A stretch of DNA of 64,000 nt from the NCBI GenBank assembly GCA_035578005.1, contig DATJYK010000085.1, forward strand, positions 1 through 64,000, written 5' to 3'. This DNA is from Gp13-AA77 sp035578005 (GTDB taxonomy: Bacteria; Acidobacteriota; Terriglobia; UBA7540). Numbering within the stretch: the stretch's first letter is position 1; the number at the start of each line of letters is the position of its first letter. The position numbers and the translations under genes are program-made. Shown piece by piece: positions 1 through 7,810 of the stretch. Below the pieces are notes generated by a model. That model was not told the origin of the DNA. It worked only from the letters and a program-made list of their open reading frames with translations, and did no database searches.

Positions 1-603
1 CCTGCCAAGCCGGTGCCCTTTCGCAAACGCCCCATCCGACCTATTGGTTACGATGAGGCCAAGGGCCTGACTTGGCCGGAGTGGCTCGTGGATGACCAGC
101 GCGAGGCCTCCGGCCGAACGGATGTGCTGACGTTCACTTCCGATGTTCTCACGGCTCCGGTGAAGATCAGCGGTGAGCCGGTTGCGAGTTTGATCGCCTC
201 GACGAGCGGGACAGACTCTGATTGGGTAGTGAAGTTGATCGATGTATACCCAGACGAAGTGGCCAGTCAGCCGGAAATGGGCGGATACCAATTAATGGTT
301 TCGGCCGATATTTTCCGCGGCCGATACTACTCGGGCTGGGACCATCCCCAGGCCATCCCGTCCGGCCAAGTCGTGAACTACCGGTTTGATTTGCCTACCG
401 CCAATCACGTTTTCCTGCCTGGCCACCGCATCATGGTGCAGGTGCAGTCAAGCTGGTTTCCGCTCTACGACCGCAATCCGCAAACTTTCGTCCCGAACAT
501 CTTCTGGGCTAAACCGGGGGACTATCGAAGAGCCACGCAGCGTGTGTACCACTCGCCCGAGTCGCGAAGCTTCGTTGAGCTGCCGCTTGTGAGGACGCCT
601 TAA
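1..603 (+). CDS. CocE/NonD-family hydrolase, C-terminal part (partial)
   Basis: The reading frame is open at the left edge, so only the last 200 residues are present. They match the C-terminal beta-sandwich (X-Pro dipeptidyl-peptidase C-terminal type) of CocE/NonD serine hydrolases: a start around DVLTFTSDVLTAPVKISG, a central segment ending SADIFRGRYY, then HRIMVQVQSSWFPLYDRNP and a closing YHSPESRSFVELPL strand. This domain caps the active site. The alpha/beta-hydrolase domain with the catalytic triad lies outside the window, so the substrate (acyl ester or X-Pro peptide) cannot be told. Family assignment is from recognised sequence pattern; a GTG at 13 is inside the gene and is not a likely start. 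Confidence 0.85.
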   Translation, partial: PAKPVPFRKRPIRPIGYDEAKGLTWPEWLVDDQREASGRTDVLTFTSDVLTAPVKISGEPVASLIASTSGTDSDWVVKLIDVYPDEVASQPEMGGYQLMVSADIFRGRYYSGWDHPQAIPSGQVVNYRFDLPTANHVFLPGHRIMVQVQSSWFPLYDRNPQTFVPNIFWAKPGDYRRATQRVYHSPESRSFVELPLVRTP

Positions 604-646
604 CGCGGCTGTCGTGTTGCGGGCGACCTGCTAAGACTGAATGTAT

Positions 647-724
647 TGTAGGGCCGGGGCCTGCCCCAGCCCTTTCCTGTGTGTTGCTGGGCGCGCTTTG
701 GCCGGAGCAAGCCCCGGCCCTACA
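647..724. repeat. GC-rich dispersed inverted repeat
   Basis: Arms TGTAGGGCCGGGGC (647-660) and GCCCCGGCCCTACA (711-724) are exact reverse complements around a loop of about 50 bases. The same GGCCGGGGC core recurs at 12080-12104. It lies between the hydrolase and the HxlR gene and has no T-tract, so it is a REP-like dispersed palindrome more than an obvious terminator. Confidence 0.75.
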
Positions 725-785
725 GGTCATCGAGGGTCTTCAATATTAGCTTGCATTTTGCAAGCGACCTTGATAACTTATCCCG

Positions 786-1313
786 GTGCCTGGAAAGCCG
801 AAGCGAAGACGCCGCTCCGGGTGCCCGGTTAGTATCTCGCTCGAGCTGCTCGGAGACCGCTGGTCGCTGCTGATCGTGCGCGACCTAATGGTTCGCGGCC
901 TTCGGACGTTCAGTGAGTTTCAGGGTGCGGGTGAGGGGATCGCTACCAATATCCTGGCCGACCGGCTGCAGAAACTCGAAGCAGCGGGCATCATCTCAGC
1001 GGAACCTGAACCCGGAGACCACCGTAGGGTAAACTACCGGCTGACCGAAAAGGGGATCGATCTCGCGCCGGTGCTTTTGGAACTGCTGATCTGGGGAGCC
1101 CGGCACGAGCACACGGGGGCGCCGTGCGACGTCATTCTAAACCTCGCCAAGAATCGCGAGCACGTGCTGGCGGAGGTCCGGCGACGCTGGCTCGACCGTG
1201 ACCCCACTCCCCTGTTGCCGTGGTTTGTGGAAGGCGCCAAGCCCACCGCAGAGGGGATCACGGCCAGCATGCGCCCTGGCAAAAGGCAGCACCAGCCCCA
1301 AGGAGGTCGCTGA
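786..1313 (+). CDS. HxlR-family winged-helix transcriptional regulator
   Basis: A 175-residue protein with the HxlR/MarR-like pattern: a Cys near residue 13, then SLELLGDRWSLLIVRDLM and a recognition helix region NILADRLQKLEAAGIIS, followed by the RVNYRLTEKGIDLAPVL wing. HxlR proteins are DNA-binding sensors of redox state or electrophiles, and the N-terminal Cys of this family is often the sensing residue. The start is a GTG at 786. Its stop overlaps the ATG of the ankyrin gene (TGATG), so the two are co-transcribed and probably translationally coupled. The C-terminal 70 residues are longer than in minimal HxlR proteins. The target genes are unknown. Confidence 0.88.
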   Translation: MPGKPKRRRRSGCPVSISLELLGDRWSLLIVRDLMVRGLRTFSEFQGAGEGIATNILADRLQKLEAAGIISAEPEPGDHRRVNYRLTEKGIDLAPVLLELLIWGARHEHTGAPCDVILNLAKNREHVLAEVRRRWLDRDPTPLLPWFVEGAKPTAEGITASMRPGKRQHQPQGGR

Positions 1314-2464
1314 TGGACTTCAACCATCTGCCATTTGACTCCAGCCTCCACGAATACCAGGCACAGGCCGCTGCGCTATTTAAGGGCTGGAAGGCGGGGG
1401 ATGCCGGTGCCATCCACATCGTCAAAACGAAACACCCGAAATTTCTTGACGAGCGTGTGCCGTGGCTGCCGAAGAAGCTGCCGGACTCCGAGATTCGCGC
1501 CGTTACGCTGGAGCTTGCCGATGCCGAGCTGGTGCTGGCGCGCTGGTACGATTTTCACGACTGGCTGGCGCTGGCGAAGTACGCGGAGTCGGTAGCCCAG
1601 AAGACCTCCGCGGCCTACCGGTTCGAAGCCGCCGTGGAGTCGGTGATTTCCGGGGACCTCGATGCGCTGCAGGCGGCGCTGGCTGCGCATCCCGACTTGG
1701 CCCACGCGCGTTCGGAGCGGATCACGCATTTTGACCCACCCGCACATCGCGCCACGCTCCTTCACTACGTTGCCGCCAACGGCACCGAAGGCTATCGGCA
1801 AAAGTGTCCGGCCAACGCGGTGGCGGTAGCGGAAACCCTGCTCCAAGCCAATGCTGAGGTTGATGCCCTGGCCGACCTTTACGGCGGCAGGTGTACCACC
1901 ATGAGCCTGCTGGTCTCGAGCTGCCATCCCGCGGCGGCTGGACTGCAAGTGCCGCTTGTGGACAAGCTACTCGACTGGGGAGCGGCGATTGAAGGACGCG
2001 GCTCAGGACATTGGGTTTCGCCGTTAATGACGGCTCTCGTTTTCGGGTACCTGGACGCTGCCCACGCTCTCGTCCGGCGTGGGGCGCGAGTGGACAGCCT
2101 TTCGGCGGCCGCAGGTCTCGGCCGTACTGACCGGGCCCGCGAACTGCTGGCAGGTGCCTCAGGCGAGGACCGCCATCGCGCCCTCGTATTTGCCTCTCAG
2201 CACGGCCACGTCGAGATGGTCCGGCTGCTACTCGACGCCGGAGAGGATCCCAACCGATACAATCCCAAAGGAACCCACTCGCATTGCACGCCCCTGCATC
2301 AGGCGGCAGCCGCGGGCCACGAAGCAGTGGTCCGGCTGCTCGTAGAAAAAGGAGCCAAGCTCGACATAAAAGACACCATCTTCGAGGGGACGCCCCTGGG
2401 CTGGGCCGAGCATGGCGGGCGGACCGAGGTAGCCGATTATCTTCGGCAGAGCGGCGCGGCCTAG
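1313..2464 (+). CDS. Ankyrin-repeat protein
   Basis: A 383-residue protein whose second half holds ankyrin repeats, for example TLLHYVAANGTEGYRQKC, then SPLMTALVFGYLDAAHALVR, HGHVEMVRLLLDAGEDPN, TPLHQAAAAGHEAVVRLLVE and TPLGWAEHGGRTEVADYL. The first 120 residues are rich in Trp, Leu and Ala, with no recognised catalytic motif. No signal peptide or membrane segment is seen, so it is probably a cytoplasmic protein-protein interaction module. The ATG at 1313 overlaps the HxlR stop and follows AGGAGG at 1301; longer in-frame starts would run far into the HxlR gene. Coupling to HxlR suggests it belongs to that regulator's response. Confidence 0.85.
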   Translation: MDFNHLPFDSSLHEYQAQAAALFKGWKAGDAGAIHIVKTKHPKFLDERVPWLPKKLPDSEIRAVTLELADAELVLARWYDFHDWLALAKYAESVAQKTSAAYRFEAAVESVISGDLDALQAALAAHPDLAHARSERITHFDPPAHRATLLHYVAANGTEGYRQKCPANAVAVAETLLQANAEVDALADLYGGRCTTMSLLVSSCHPAAAGLQVPLVDKLLDWGAAIEGRGSGHWVSPLMTALVFGYLDAAHALVRRGARVDSLSAAAGLGRTDRARELLAGASGEDRHRALVFASQHGHVEMVRLLLDAGEDPNRYNPKGTHSHCTPLHQAAAAGHEAVVRLLVEKGAKLDIKDTIFEGTPLGWAEHGGRTEVADYLRQSGAA

Positions 2465-2560
2465 CGCGGGGGATTTGTGCCGGACAGTTTCCTTGACAGG
2501 GCTTTTCGGCGACAGCGAGGGAGGACGGCCCGCGAATCTTCAAGAAAGGCGCATGACACA

Positions 2561-3034
2561 ATGCCAAGAATCACACCATTCCTGTGGTTCGACACTCAGG
2601 CCGAGGAGGCAGCGAAATTCTACACGTCCATCTTCAAGAATTCGAAGATCACAGGTGTCGCTCGGTACATGGAGGGGTCGCCCGGTCCGGTTGGGAGCGT
2701 GATGACAGTCGGCTTCGAGCTTGATGGCCAGCCATTCACGGCTCTCAACGGCGGCCCGATATTCAAGTTCAACGAGTCCGTATCATTCGTCGTTCACTGC
2801 GAAACCCAGGAAGAAGTGGACGAATATTGGGAAAAACTCTTGGAGGGAGGCCAGGAAAGCCAATGCGGCTGGCTGAAAGACAAGTTCGGCGTATCCTGGC
2901 AGATCGTTCCCGACGTCCTGATCGAGTTTTTGCAAGACAAAGACGCTGAGAAATCCAAACGAGTGATGCAGGCCATGCTGCAAATGAGGAAGATTGACAT
3001 TGGCGCGCTGAAGCAAGCCTACGGGCAAGAATGA
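2561..3034 (+). CDS. VOC-family PhnB-like protein
   Basis: A 157-residue protein starting MPRITPFLWFDTQAEEAAKF, the typical opening of PhnB/3-demethylubiquinone-9 3-methyltransferase-like proteins of the vicinal oxygen chelate fold. The two beta-alpha-beta-beta-beta modules are visible, with GFELDGQPFTALNGGP in the middle and GWLKDKFGVSWQIVPDVL near the end. Members of this group are of unknown enzymatic role despite the methyltransferase name. The ATG at 2561 is chosen because the conserved N-terminus begins there; the frame is open further upstream to 2477 but that stretch is not conserved-looking. Cytoplasmic; stands alone on the plus strand. Confidence 0.88.
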   Translation: MPRITPFLWFDTQAEEAAKFYTSIFKNSKITGVARYMEGSPGPVGSVMTVGFELDGQPFTALNGGPIFKFNESVSFVVHCETQEEVDEYWEKLLEGGQESQCGWLKDKFGVSWQIVPDVLIEFLQDKDAEKSKRVMQAMLQMRKIDIGALKQAYGQE

Positions 3035-3202
3035 GGCGTCCGCAACCGGATGCCGGCAACCGACAAAGCGGCGCAAATTTTGCCGAGGCCTGTCGATTTC
3101 GAGGCTGCCCGAGCGATAACTATACGGGAGAGTGTGGCGCGGCGGTATCAGACTGGAGTGCGGGCTACCTAGCGCGCCTTCGCTGCAACCCAACAAAGGT
3201 TT

Positions 3203-3296
3203 TCAGTGACGTCTGTGCCCAAAATGCGTCAACACTCTGGCCACGGAGCTTCCATGAACTCCGTGTCTTGGCGTTTTTGGGCACAGAGGTCACTGA
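3203..3296. repeat. Nested inverted repeat upstream of the BNR gene
   Basis: TCAGTGACGTCTGTGCCCAA (3203-3222) pairs with a near-complement TTGGGCACAGAGGTCACTGA (3277-3296), and a second hairpin CACGGAG/CTCCGTG sits inside. This occupies the centre of the 340-base gap 3035-3375. The frame of the downstream gene stays open through it, but no start with a ribosome site is seen there. Function unknown; probably a dispersed palindrome. Confidence 0.6.
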
Positions 3297-3375
3297 GAGA
3301 CCAAGCGGCGCGTCTCACTGTTGCGAGCTGCTCGGGACCACGAACAAGGAGTCTAACTCAAAAAGGAGACGTTGT

Positions 3376-4554
3376 ATGAGCAAAGTTAGGGTATTGGCAG
3401 GCACACGCAAGGGGGCATTCATTCTGGAGTCGGATGGAAAGCGTGAAAAATGGGACATTAGCGGGCCGTTCTTCGCGGGCTGGGAGATCTTTCACATGAA
3501 AGGCTCGCCCGCCGATCCCAACCGGATCTACGTGTCGCAGACGAGCAGTTGGTCCGGGCAAGTGATTCAGCGGTCGAGCGACGGCGGCAAAACCTGGGAA
3601 GCGCCTGGAGGCGGGGTGACGACCTCGCCGCAAGGTTGGCCGATGGGCGAGAGCAACCGATTCGTCTACGACACCTCCACGGAGACAGGGAAAACCCTCA
3701 CCACACATCAGTTTTATGACGGCACGCAGCACCCGTGGGAGTTCAAGCGCGTGTGGCACCTGGAACCGTCACTCACCGATCCCGACACGGTTTACGCCGG
3801 CATCGAGGACGCGGCCCTGTTCCGTTCAACGGACGGCGCTCATTCCTGGCAGGAGCTCGCGGGGCTGCGCGGCCACGGCACGGGTCCCAAGTGGCAGCCG
3901 GGCGCAGGCGGCATGTGCCTGCACACCATCATTCTTGACCGGAGTGATCCCGGCAAGATTTACATCGCCATCTCCGCCGCCGGCGCTTTCCGCAGCGACG
4001 ACGGCGGCCAGACGTGGAAGCCCATCAATCGCGGCCTGAAGTCCCAGTACATCCCGGATCCCGAGGCGGAAGTGGGCCACTGCGTCCACCATATCGCCAT
4101 GAACCCTTCGCGCCCCGGGCACCTGTTCATGCAGAAACACTGGGACGTGATGCGCAGTGACAACGCGGGCGATCAGTGGAGCGAGGTCAGCGGCAACCTG
4201 CCTACCGACTTCGGCTTCGTCATCGACGTTCATGCCCACGAGCCGGAGACCGTCTACGTGGTGCCCATCAAGAGCGACGCCGAGCACTTCCCGCTCGATG
4301 GCAAACTGCGCGTTTACCGCAGCCGTTCGGGCGGCAACGAATGGGAGGAACTCGCCAAGGGCCTGCCGGAGCGCAACTGCTACGTGAACGTGCTGCGCGA
4401 CGCCATGGCGGTGGACCAGCTCGATAAGTGCGGCGTCTATTTCGGCACCACCGGCGGGCAGGTTTACGTTTCCGCCGATTCCGGAGACAATTGGTCAGCC
4501 ATCGTTCATGATCTTCCGCCCGTGCTCTCGGTGGAGGTGCAAACGCTGCAATAA
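3376..4554 (+). CDS. WD40/YVTN/BNR-repeat (sortilin-like) protein
   Basis: A 392-residue beta-propeller protein with several Asp-box/BNR motifs: SSDGGKTWEAPG, RSTDGAHSWQELAG, RSDDGGQTWKPIN, RSDNAGDQWSEVSG and SADSGDNWSAIV. Such propellers resemble the Vps10/sialidase group, but no catalytic residues can be claimed. No signal peptide is visible after MSKVRVLAGTRKGAFIL, so it is probably cytoplasmic. The ATG at 3376 follows AAAAGGAG. Proteins of this type are commonly followed by a MoaD/ThiS-like gene, which is the case here once a toxin-antitoxin insert is removed. Its last residues VHDLPPVLSVEVQTLQ reappear, diverged, at the end of the MazF-like frame at 5304. Confidence 0.85.
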   Translation: MSKVRVLAGTRKGAFILESDGKREKWDISGPFFAGWEIFHMKGSPADPNRIYVSQTSSWSGQVIQRSSDGGKTWEAPGGGVTTSPQGWPMGESNRFVYDTSTETGKTLTTHQFYDGTQHPWEFKRVWHLEPSLTDPDTVYAGIEDAALFRSTDGAHSWQELAGLRGHGTGPKWQPGAGGMCLHTIILDRSDPGKIYIAISAAGAFRSDDGGQTWKPINRGLKSQYIPDPEAEVGHCVHHIAMNPSRPGHLFMQKHWDVMRSDNAGDQWSEVSGNLPTDFGFVIDVHAHEPETVYVVPIKSDAEHFPLDGKLRVYRSRSGGNEWEELAKGLPERNCYVNVLRDAMAVDQLDKCGVYFGTTGGQVYVSADSGDNWSAIVHDLPPVLSVEVQTLQ

Positions 4555-4562
4555 GTAGGCTT

Positions 4563-4651
4563 AGTTTGCCGTAGGGGCGGCCCTTGTGGCCGCCCATTTC
4601 AAGGCAGTGCTGTTACTTGGGCGGCCACAGGGGCCGCCGCTACGGCAAACT
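4563..4651. repeat. Dispersed inverted repeat (GGGGCGGCCCTTGTGGCC type)
   Basis: Arms around 4563-4594 and 4620-4651 are close reverse complements (AGTTTGCCGTAGGGGCGGCC versus GGCCGCCGCTACGGCAAACT). A second copy of the same family is at 48085-48163. It separates the BNR gene from the toxin-antitoxin pair and can form a long hairpin, but lacks a terminator T-run. Confidence 0.8.
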
Positions 4652-4714
4652 GACCCACCACTGGCACGAGCAGCGCGTTGACTGTGGAATCGACTGTGGA
4701 GTAAGCTCCACAGC

Positions 4715-4948
4715 ATGGAGACCATTCAAGTTGTATTAGATTCTCAACTGCTCCGGGCGACCAATAGTGCTGCTAAGCGGGCGCGGGTGAATCGTTCGGC
4801 GCTCGTCCGTCAGGCATTGCGCGAGTACCTGAAGCAGCTTAAGGTCCAGGACCTGGAAGCCCGCGATCGCGAAGGATATCGCCGACACCCAGACGACCCC
4901 GCGGATGCTGAAATGTGGGAGCGGGTGGCAGCGTGGCCAGAGCGATAA
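4715..4948 (+). CDS. Ribbon-helix-helix antitoxin (MazE/CopG-like)
   Basis: A 77-residue protein with an N-terminal ribbon-helix-helix: METIQVVLDSQLLRATNSAA followed by the helix RARVNRSALVRQALREYLKQL. The acidic C-terminal tail (DREGYRRHPDDPADAEMWER) is typical of the toxin-neutralising region in MazE-type antitoxins paired with MazF. It overlaps the next gene by 16 bases if that gene starts at GTG 4933, which fits a coupled toxin-antitoxin operon. RHH antitoxins usually bind their own promoter, so autoregulation is expected but no operator was identified. Confidence 0.85.
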   Translation: METIQVVLDSQLLRATNSAAKRARVNRSALVRQALREYLKQLKVQDLEARDREGYRRHPDDPADAEMWERVAAWPER

Positions 4949-5304
4949 CACGCGGGGAGATTCGGCTGTATCGCTTTCCCGGTCCAGACAAGGAAAGACC
5001 GGTGGTTGTCATGACCACGGAGGGAGCAATCCCGTATCTGGCCCGGGTCACGGTGGCGCCGATCACCTCGACCATTCGCGACGTGCCCTCAGAGGTCCGA
5101 TTAAATGAGGCGGACGGAATGAAAGGGCGATGCGCCGTCAATTTATACAACGTCATCACGGTGCCAAAACACCGTCTTGGCCGGAGAGTGGCCATGCTCA
5201 GCCCAGAGCGAATGAGTGAAGTCTGTGCTGCGCTTGCTTTCGCGCTCGGGTGCGCGCATGACCTTCCGGCGGCATTGCCGGTCGAGGTTCAGACACTGCA
5301 ATGA
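4933..5304 (+). CDS. MazF/PemK-family endoribonuclease toxin with a foreign C-terminal tail
   Basis: About 123 residues from GTG 4933. The MazF/PemK fold is clear: ARAITRGEIRLYRFPGPDK, RPVVVMTTEGAIPYL, then VTVAPITSTIRDVPSEV and NLYNVITVPKHRL; the conserved Thr/Ser of the RNA-cleaving site lies in the PITSTIR segment. Members of this family cleave mRNA or tRNA at short sites. A usual MazF end would fall near EVCAALAFALGC. Here about 15 extra residues follow (HDLPAALPVEVQTLQ), which match the end of the upstream BNR protein. The stop overlaps the MoaD start (ATGA). GTG 4933 is favoured over an upstream in-frame start at 4915, though both are possible. Confidence 0.88.
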   Translation: MARAITRGEIRLYRFPGPDKERPVVVMTTEGAIPYLARVTVAPITSTIRDVPSEVRLNEADGMKGRCAVNLYNVITVPKHRLGRRVAMLSPERMSEVCAALAFALGCAHDLPAALPVEVQTLQ

Positions 5305-5597
5305 TCCGAGTCATGTTACCTACTCATCTTCGTGCATTGGCTAAACTCGATGGCGAAGTCACGCTAGAAATCGAAGGTGCGGTCACACAGCGCTCGGTGC
5401 TCGACGCCCTCGAGTCTCGTTATCCAGTGCTGCGCGGGACGATCCGCGAGCATGGCACGATGAAGCGCCGCGCGTTCATCCGGTTCTTCGCCTGCGAGGA
5501 GGATCTGTCGCACGAACCGCCGGACGCGCTGTTGCCTGATGCGGTCGCCTCGGGCAAGGAACCCTTTATGGTGATCGGCGCCATCGCTGGTGGCTAG
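5301..5597 (+). CDS. MoaD/ThiS-family small sulfur-carrier protein
   Basis: A 98-residue ubiquitin-like protein: MIRVMLPTHLRALAKLDGEV, a middle helix TQRSVLDALESRYPVLRGTI, and the terminal Gly-Gly (VIGAIAGG) that in this family is thiocarboxylated to deliver sulfur. It overlaps the preceding frame by ATGA. Its natural partner by common gene order is the BNR-repeat gene at 3376, not the MazF gene that now precedes it. Whether it serves molybdopterin, thiamin or another sulfur transfer cannot be told; no ThiF/MoeB partner is in the window. Confidence 0.88.
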   Translation: MIRVMLPTHLRALAKLDGEVTLEIEGAVTQRSVLDALESRYPVLRGTIREHGTMKRRAFIRFFACEEDLSHEPPDALLPDAVASGKEPFMVIGAIAGG

Positions 5598-5680
5598 GTG
5601 CCAGGAACCCGGCCAGCATAGTAAGAGACGCTGAGGTTATCGAGCTCGATGGCGGCAGTCATGAATGTTCCGAACGCCGG

Positions 5681-6247
5681 TTATTTCTGCTTCGGAGGCG
5701 CGAACCCGCCCGAATTGAGCTCTGCGGTCAGCACCGTCTCCAGTGAGGGATTGAGTCCCTCCAACGCGAACCGCACCTTGCCCGTGGGATCCACCACGAA
5801 AATTACGGGAATTCCCTCCACGTGGTACTGGCTCGCCGCGTCCTGGTTGTTGTCAATGAGGACGGGAAAGGGCAGATGACTCTGTTCGGCGTATTTCTGG
5901 GCCAGCGAGGGGTCATCGTCGATGCTGAGCGCCAGAACCTCCACGCCCTTGCCGCGATGCTGCTCGTAGAACGATTGAAGGGAAGGCATCTCCATGCGGC
6001 AGGGCCCGCACCAGCTTGCCCAGAACGCCACCACCACGGTCTCCTTGCCGCGATAATCCGAGAGCTTCACCTCGCGCCCATCGAGAGCTTTCAAGGTGAA
6101 GTCAGGCGCGGGGCTGCCGATGAGCTCGCTGTCCGTGCCCACGTCCGAGGGCAGATCGAGCTGCTTGGCGCGCTCCGTGATCCAGCCGGAAACACCGATG
6201 AAGACAATGAATGCGAGCGCCAGCAGCAGCGTTTTGCGGGGGGCCAT
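5681..6247 (-). CDS. TlpA-like membrane-anchored thiol-disulfide oxidoreductase
   Basis: A 188-residue redoxin with an N-terminal membrane anchor or signal (KTLLLALAFIVFIGVSGW, residues 5-22) and a thioredoxin-like domain. The active site WASWCGPC has Cys80 and Cys83, and the cis-Pro loop is GIPVIFVVD. TlpA/ResA proteins reduce disulfides on the outer face of the membrane, often to keep cytochrome c haem-binding Cys reduced, which would suit the multihaem cytochromes at 59-63 kb, although the loci are far apart. The gene is convergent with the MoaD gene and stands alone. Confidence 0.9.
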   Translation of the reverse strand: MAPRKTLLLALAFIVFIGVSGWITERAKQLDLPSDVGTDSELIGSPAPDFTLKALDGREVKLSDYRGKETVVVAFWASWCGPCRMEMPSLQSFYEQHRGKGVEVLALSIDDDPSLAQKYAEQSHLPFPVLIDNNQDAASQYHVEGIPVIFVVDPTGKVRFALEGLNPSLETVLTAELNSGGFAPPKQK

Positions 6248-6526
6248 GCTAGGGCCATCTTAACCTGAAGGGAACGGCATCGGGAAGGCATTTGTACCGT
6301 GCAAAACCCTTTCGCGATGCAAGCGCTTGCGGGAATAACCCAAACCCGGCAGTTGAGTCTGCGTGAAAAATCGAGTTTAGTTTCTGCCCGGGCCGCCCTC
6401 TCACGCCGGGGTGGCACCTTTGGATTTTGGGCTCCCCTCGACGCAATCACTCCCGCGTAAGCGGGAATGCACAAGTTTTCACGCAACGCAGGACTCAGTA
6501 TGCTTTTGGCCAAACTTTAAGTTACT

Positions 6527-6665
6527 CTAGCAGGATGATGAAAAAACCCGATTCATGTCATTTCGAGCGCAGCGAGAAATCTCGTAAGTCTTCTCTTGTC
6601 AGAGCGAGATTTCTCGCTGCGCTCGAAATGACATGAATCGTACGCCGTTTTTCATCATGCTGCTA
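6527..6665. repeat. Long hairpin element, family B copy 1
   Basis: About 139 bp forming a near-perfect hairpin with arms of roughly 60 bases. The left arm begins CTAGCAGGATGATGA and the right arm ends TCATCATGCTGCTAG; the core CATTTCGAGCGCAGCGAGAA is repeated inverted. Copies occur at 25502-25640 and 28804-28941, and a diverged relative at 40529-40670. Confidence 0.9.
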
Positions 6666-6668
6666 GGC

Positions 6669-7545
6669 GTCTGATTGGAGCAGGATCTGAACAAATACGG
6701 CAAGTTTCTGGAGTCGGAGCCCGCAACCACCCCCGTCCCCCTGGGGTGCGGAAATTTCGCGGCTTCTTCAGCCTGAGTGTCGATGGGGTGCAGGGGGGGT
6801 GCGAGAAGGAAGACCCCCCGGGTACCACCCTATGCGCGCTAACGAACCCAAACTTGTATCATGTTGTTGCAGCGTATGTTAACGGAGATCCGGTGGCCTA
6901 TTTGCCAAACGAGTCGAAAAAACGAACCCAAAGCCATAACCCGCAGATTCAAATATAGATAAGAGTCAAAAAGGGGCTAAATTGGCGTTCGAAAACGAAC
7001 CCAAACGAACCTGAGTTTCGAGGGAAAAGGCGTGCAAAATCAGGAAACGAACCCAAGAAACGAACCCCACCCTTCGCCCGGTGGTTGGGCGCGGGCTCGT
7101 TCGCCTGAGGTCCAGACGTCTGATCGGAGCGGGATCTGAACAATATAGCGAGTTTTCGAAGTCGGAGCCCCCAACCACCCCTGAGTGCCCCGGGGTGCGC
7201 GAAGTCGGATGGAGGAAAACTGGGTCCTGACGAGGCACCCCCCCCGGGGGGCACCCTATGCCCGCTAACGAACCCAAACTTGTATCATGTTGTTGCAGCG
7301 TAGGTTAATCGAGATTCGGTGGCTTATTTCCCAAACGAGTCGAAAAAACGAACCCAAAGCTGTAACCAGCAGATTCAAATACGGATAGGAGCCAAAAAGG
7401 GGCCAAATTGGCGTTCGAAAACGAACCCAAACGAACCTGAGTTTCGAGGGAAAAAACGCGCAAAATCAGAAAACGAACCTAACGAACGCAAGAAACGAAC
7501 CCGAGCTTCGCCCGGCGGTTGGGCGTGGGCTCGTTGGTTTCAGGT
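6669..7545. repeat. Tandem duplication (about 450 bp unit) rich in AACGAACCC
   Basis: The stretch beginning GTCTGATTGGAGCAGGATCT at 6669 recurs as GTCTGATCGGAGCGGGATCT at 7118, and the match continues through CTAACGAACCCAAACTTG (about 6840 and 7267) to GGGCTCGTT near the end of each unit. Within the two units the motif AACGAACCC or a close variant appears more than ten times. No credible protein is encoded. It resembles the repeat tails I recall near KSTGPRT-type frames in Acidobacteriota. Confidence 0.85.
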
Positions 7546-7597
7546 CGAACACTTCGCGAGCCTGCGACGAGGCATCGGAGAAATGATGAGAAGGATC

Positions 7598-7676
7598 GGT
7601 GGTGTCTCAGTTTGAGGTGGCATGGCCATCTTGGCCATGAAATAACACGGGCAGGATGCCCGTGCCACGACACTAC
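7598..7676. repeat. Palindromic element, family C copy 1
   Basis: Left arm GGTGGTGTCTCAGTTTGAGG, core GGCCATCTTGGCCATGAAAT followed by ACACGGGCAGGATGCCCGTG, right end CGACACTACC. The same outer left arm occurs at 42955-43053 with the core in the opposite orientation. Confidence 0.85.
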
Positions 7677-7810
7677 CGAAGGATCGGAGCGCTTCCCTTT
7701 GAGCCGAAATTGCCGCATAATACCAATTCACTCGTGCGACAGGCTCGCTGGCCCGCTGGAGGACCGGATCAATTTCGGGACTGCACTCGCAAGCTGTGGG
7801 AGGACGTGTC

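Larger units (their letters stand above)
6248..7810. other. Repeat-filled intergenic region
   Basis: No convincing gene in about 1.56 kb. It contains a short CCCGCGTAAGCGGG palindrome (near 6447-6465), a long hairpin (6527-6665), a tandem duplication of about 450 bp with many AACGAACCC motifs (6669-7545), and an element shared with 42955-43053 (7598-7676). Short frames here are repeats read through. Confidence 0.8.

Noticed and set aside
3031..3375. Long N-terminal extension of the BNR protein
   Set aside because: The frame is open from 3031 but runs through an inverted repeat, has no ribosome site, and AAAAGGAG sits directly before ATG 3376.
6248..7810. Short coding frames in the AACGAACCC field
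   Set aside because: All read through repeats (KRTQ, NEPK words) in several frames equally well, so they are repeat translations and not genes.
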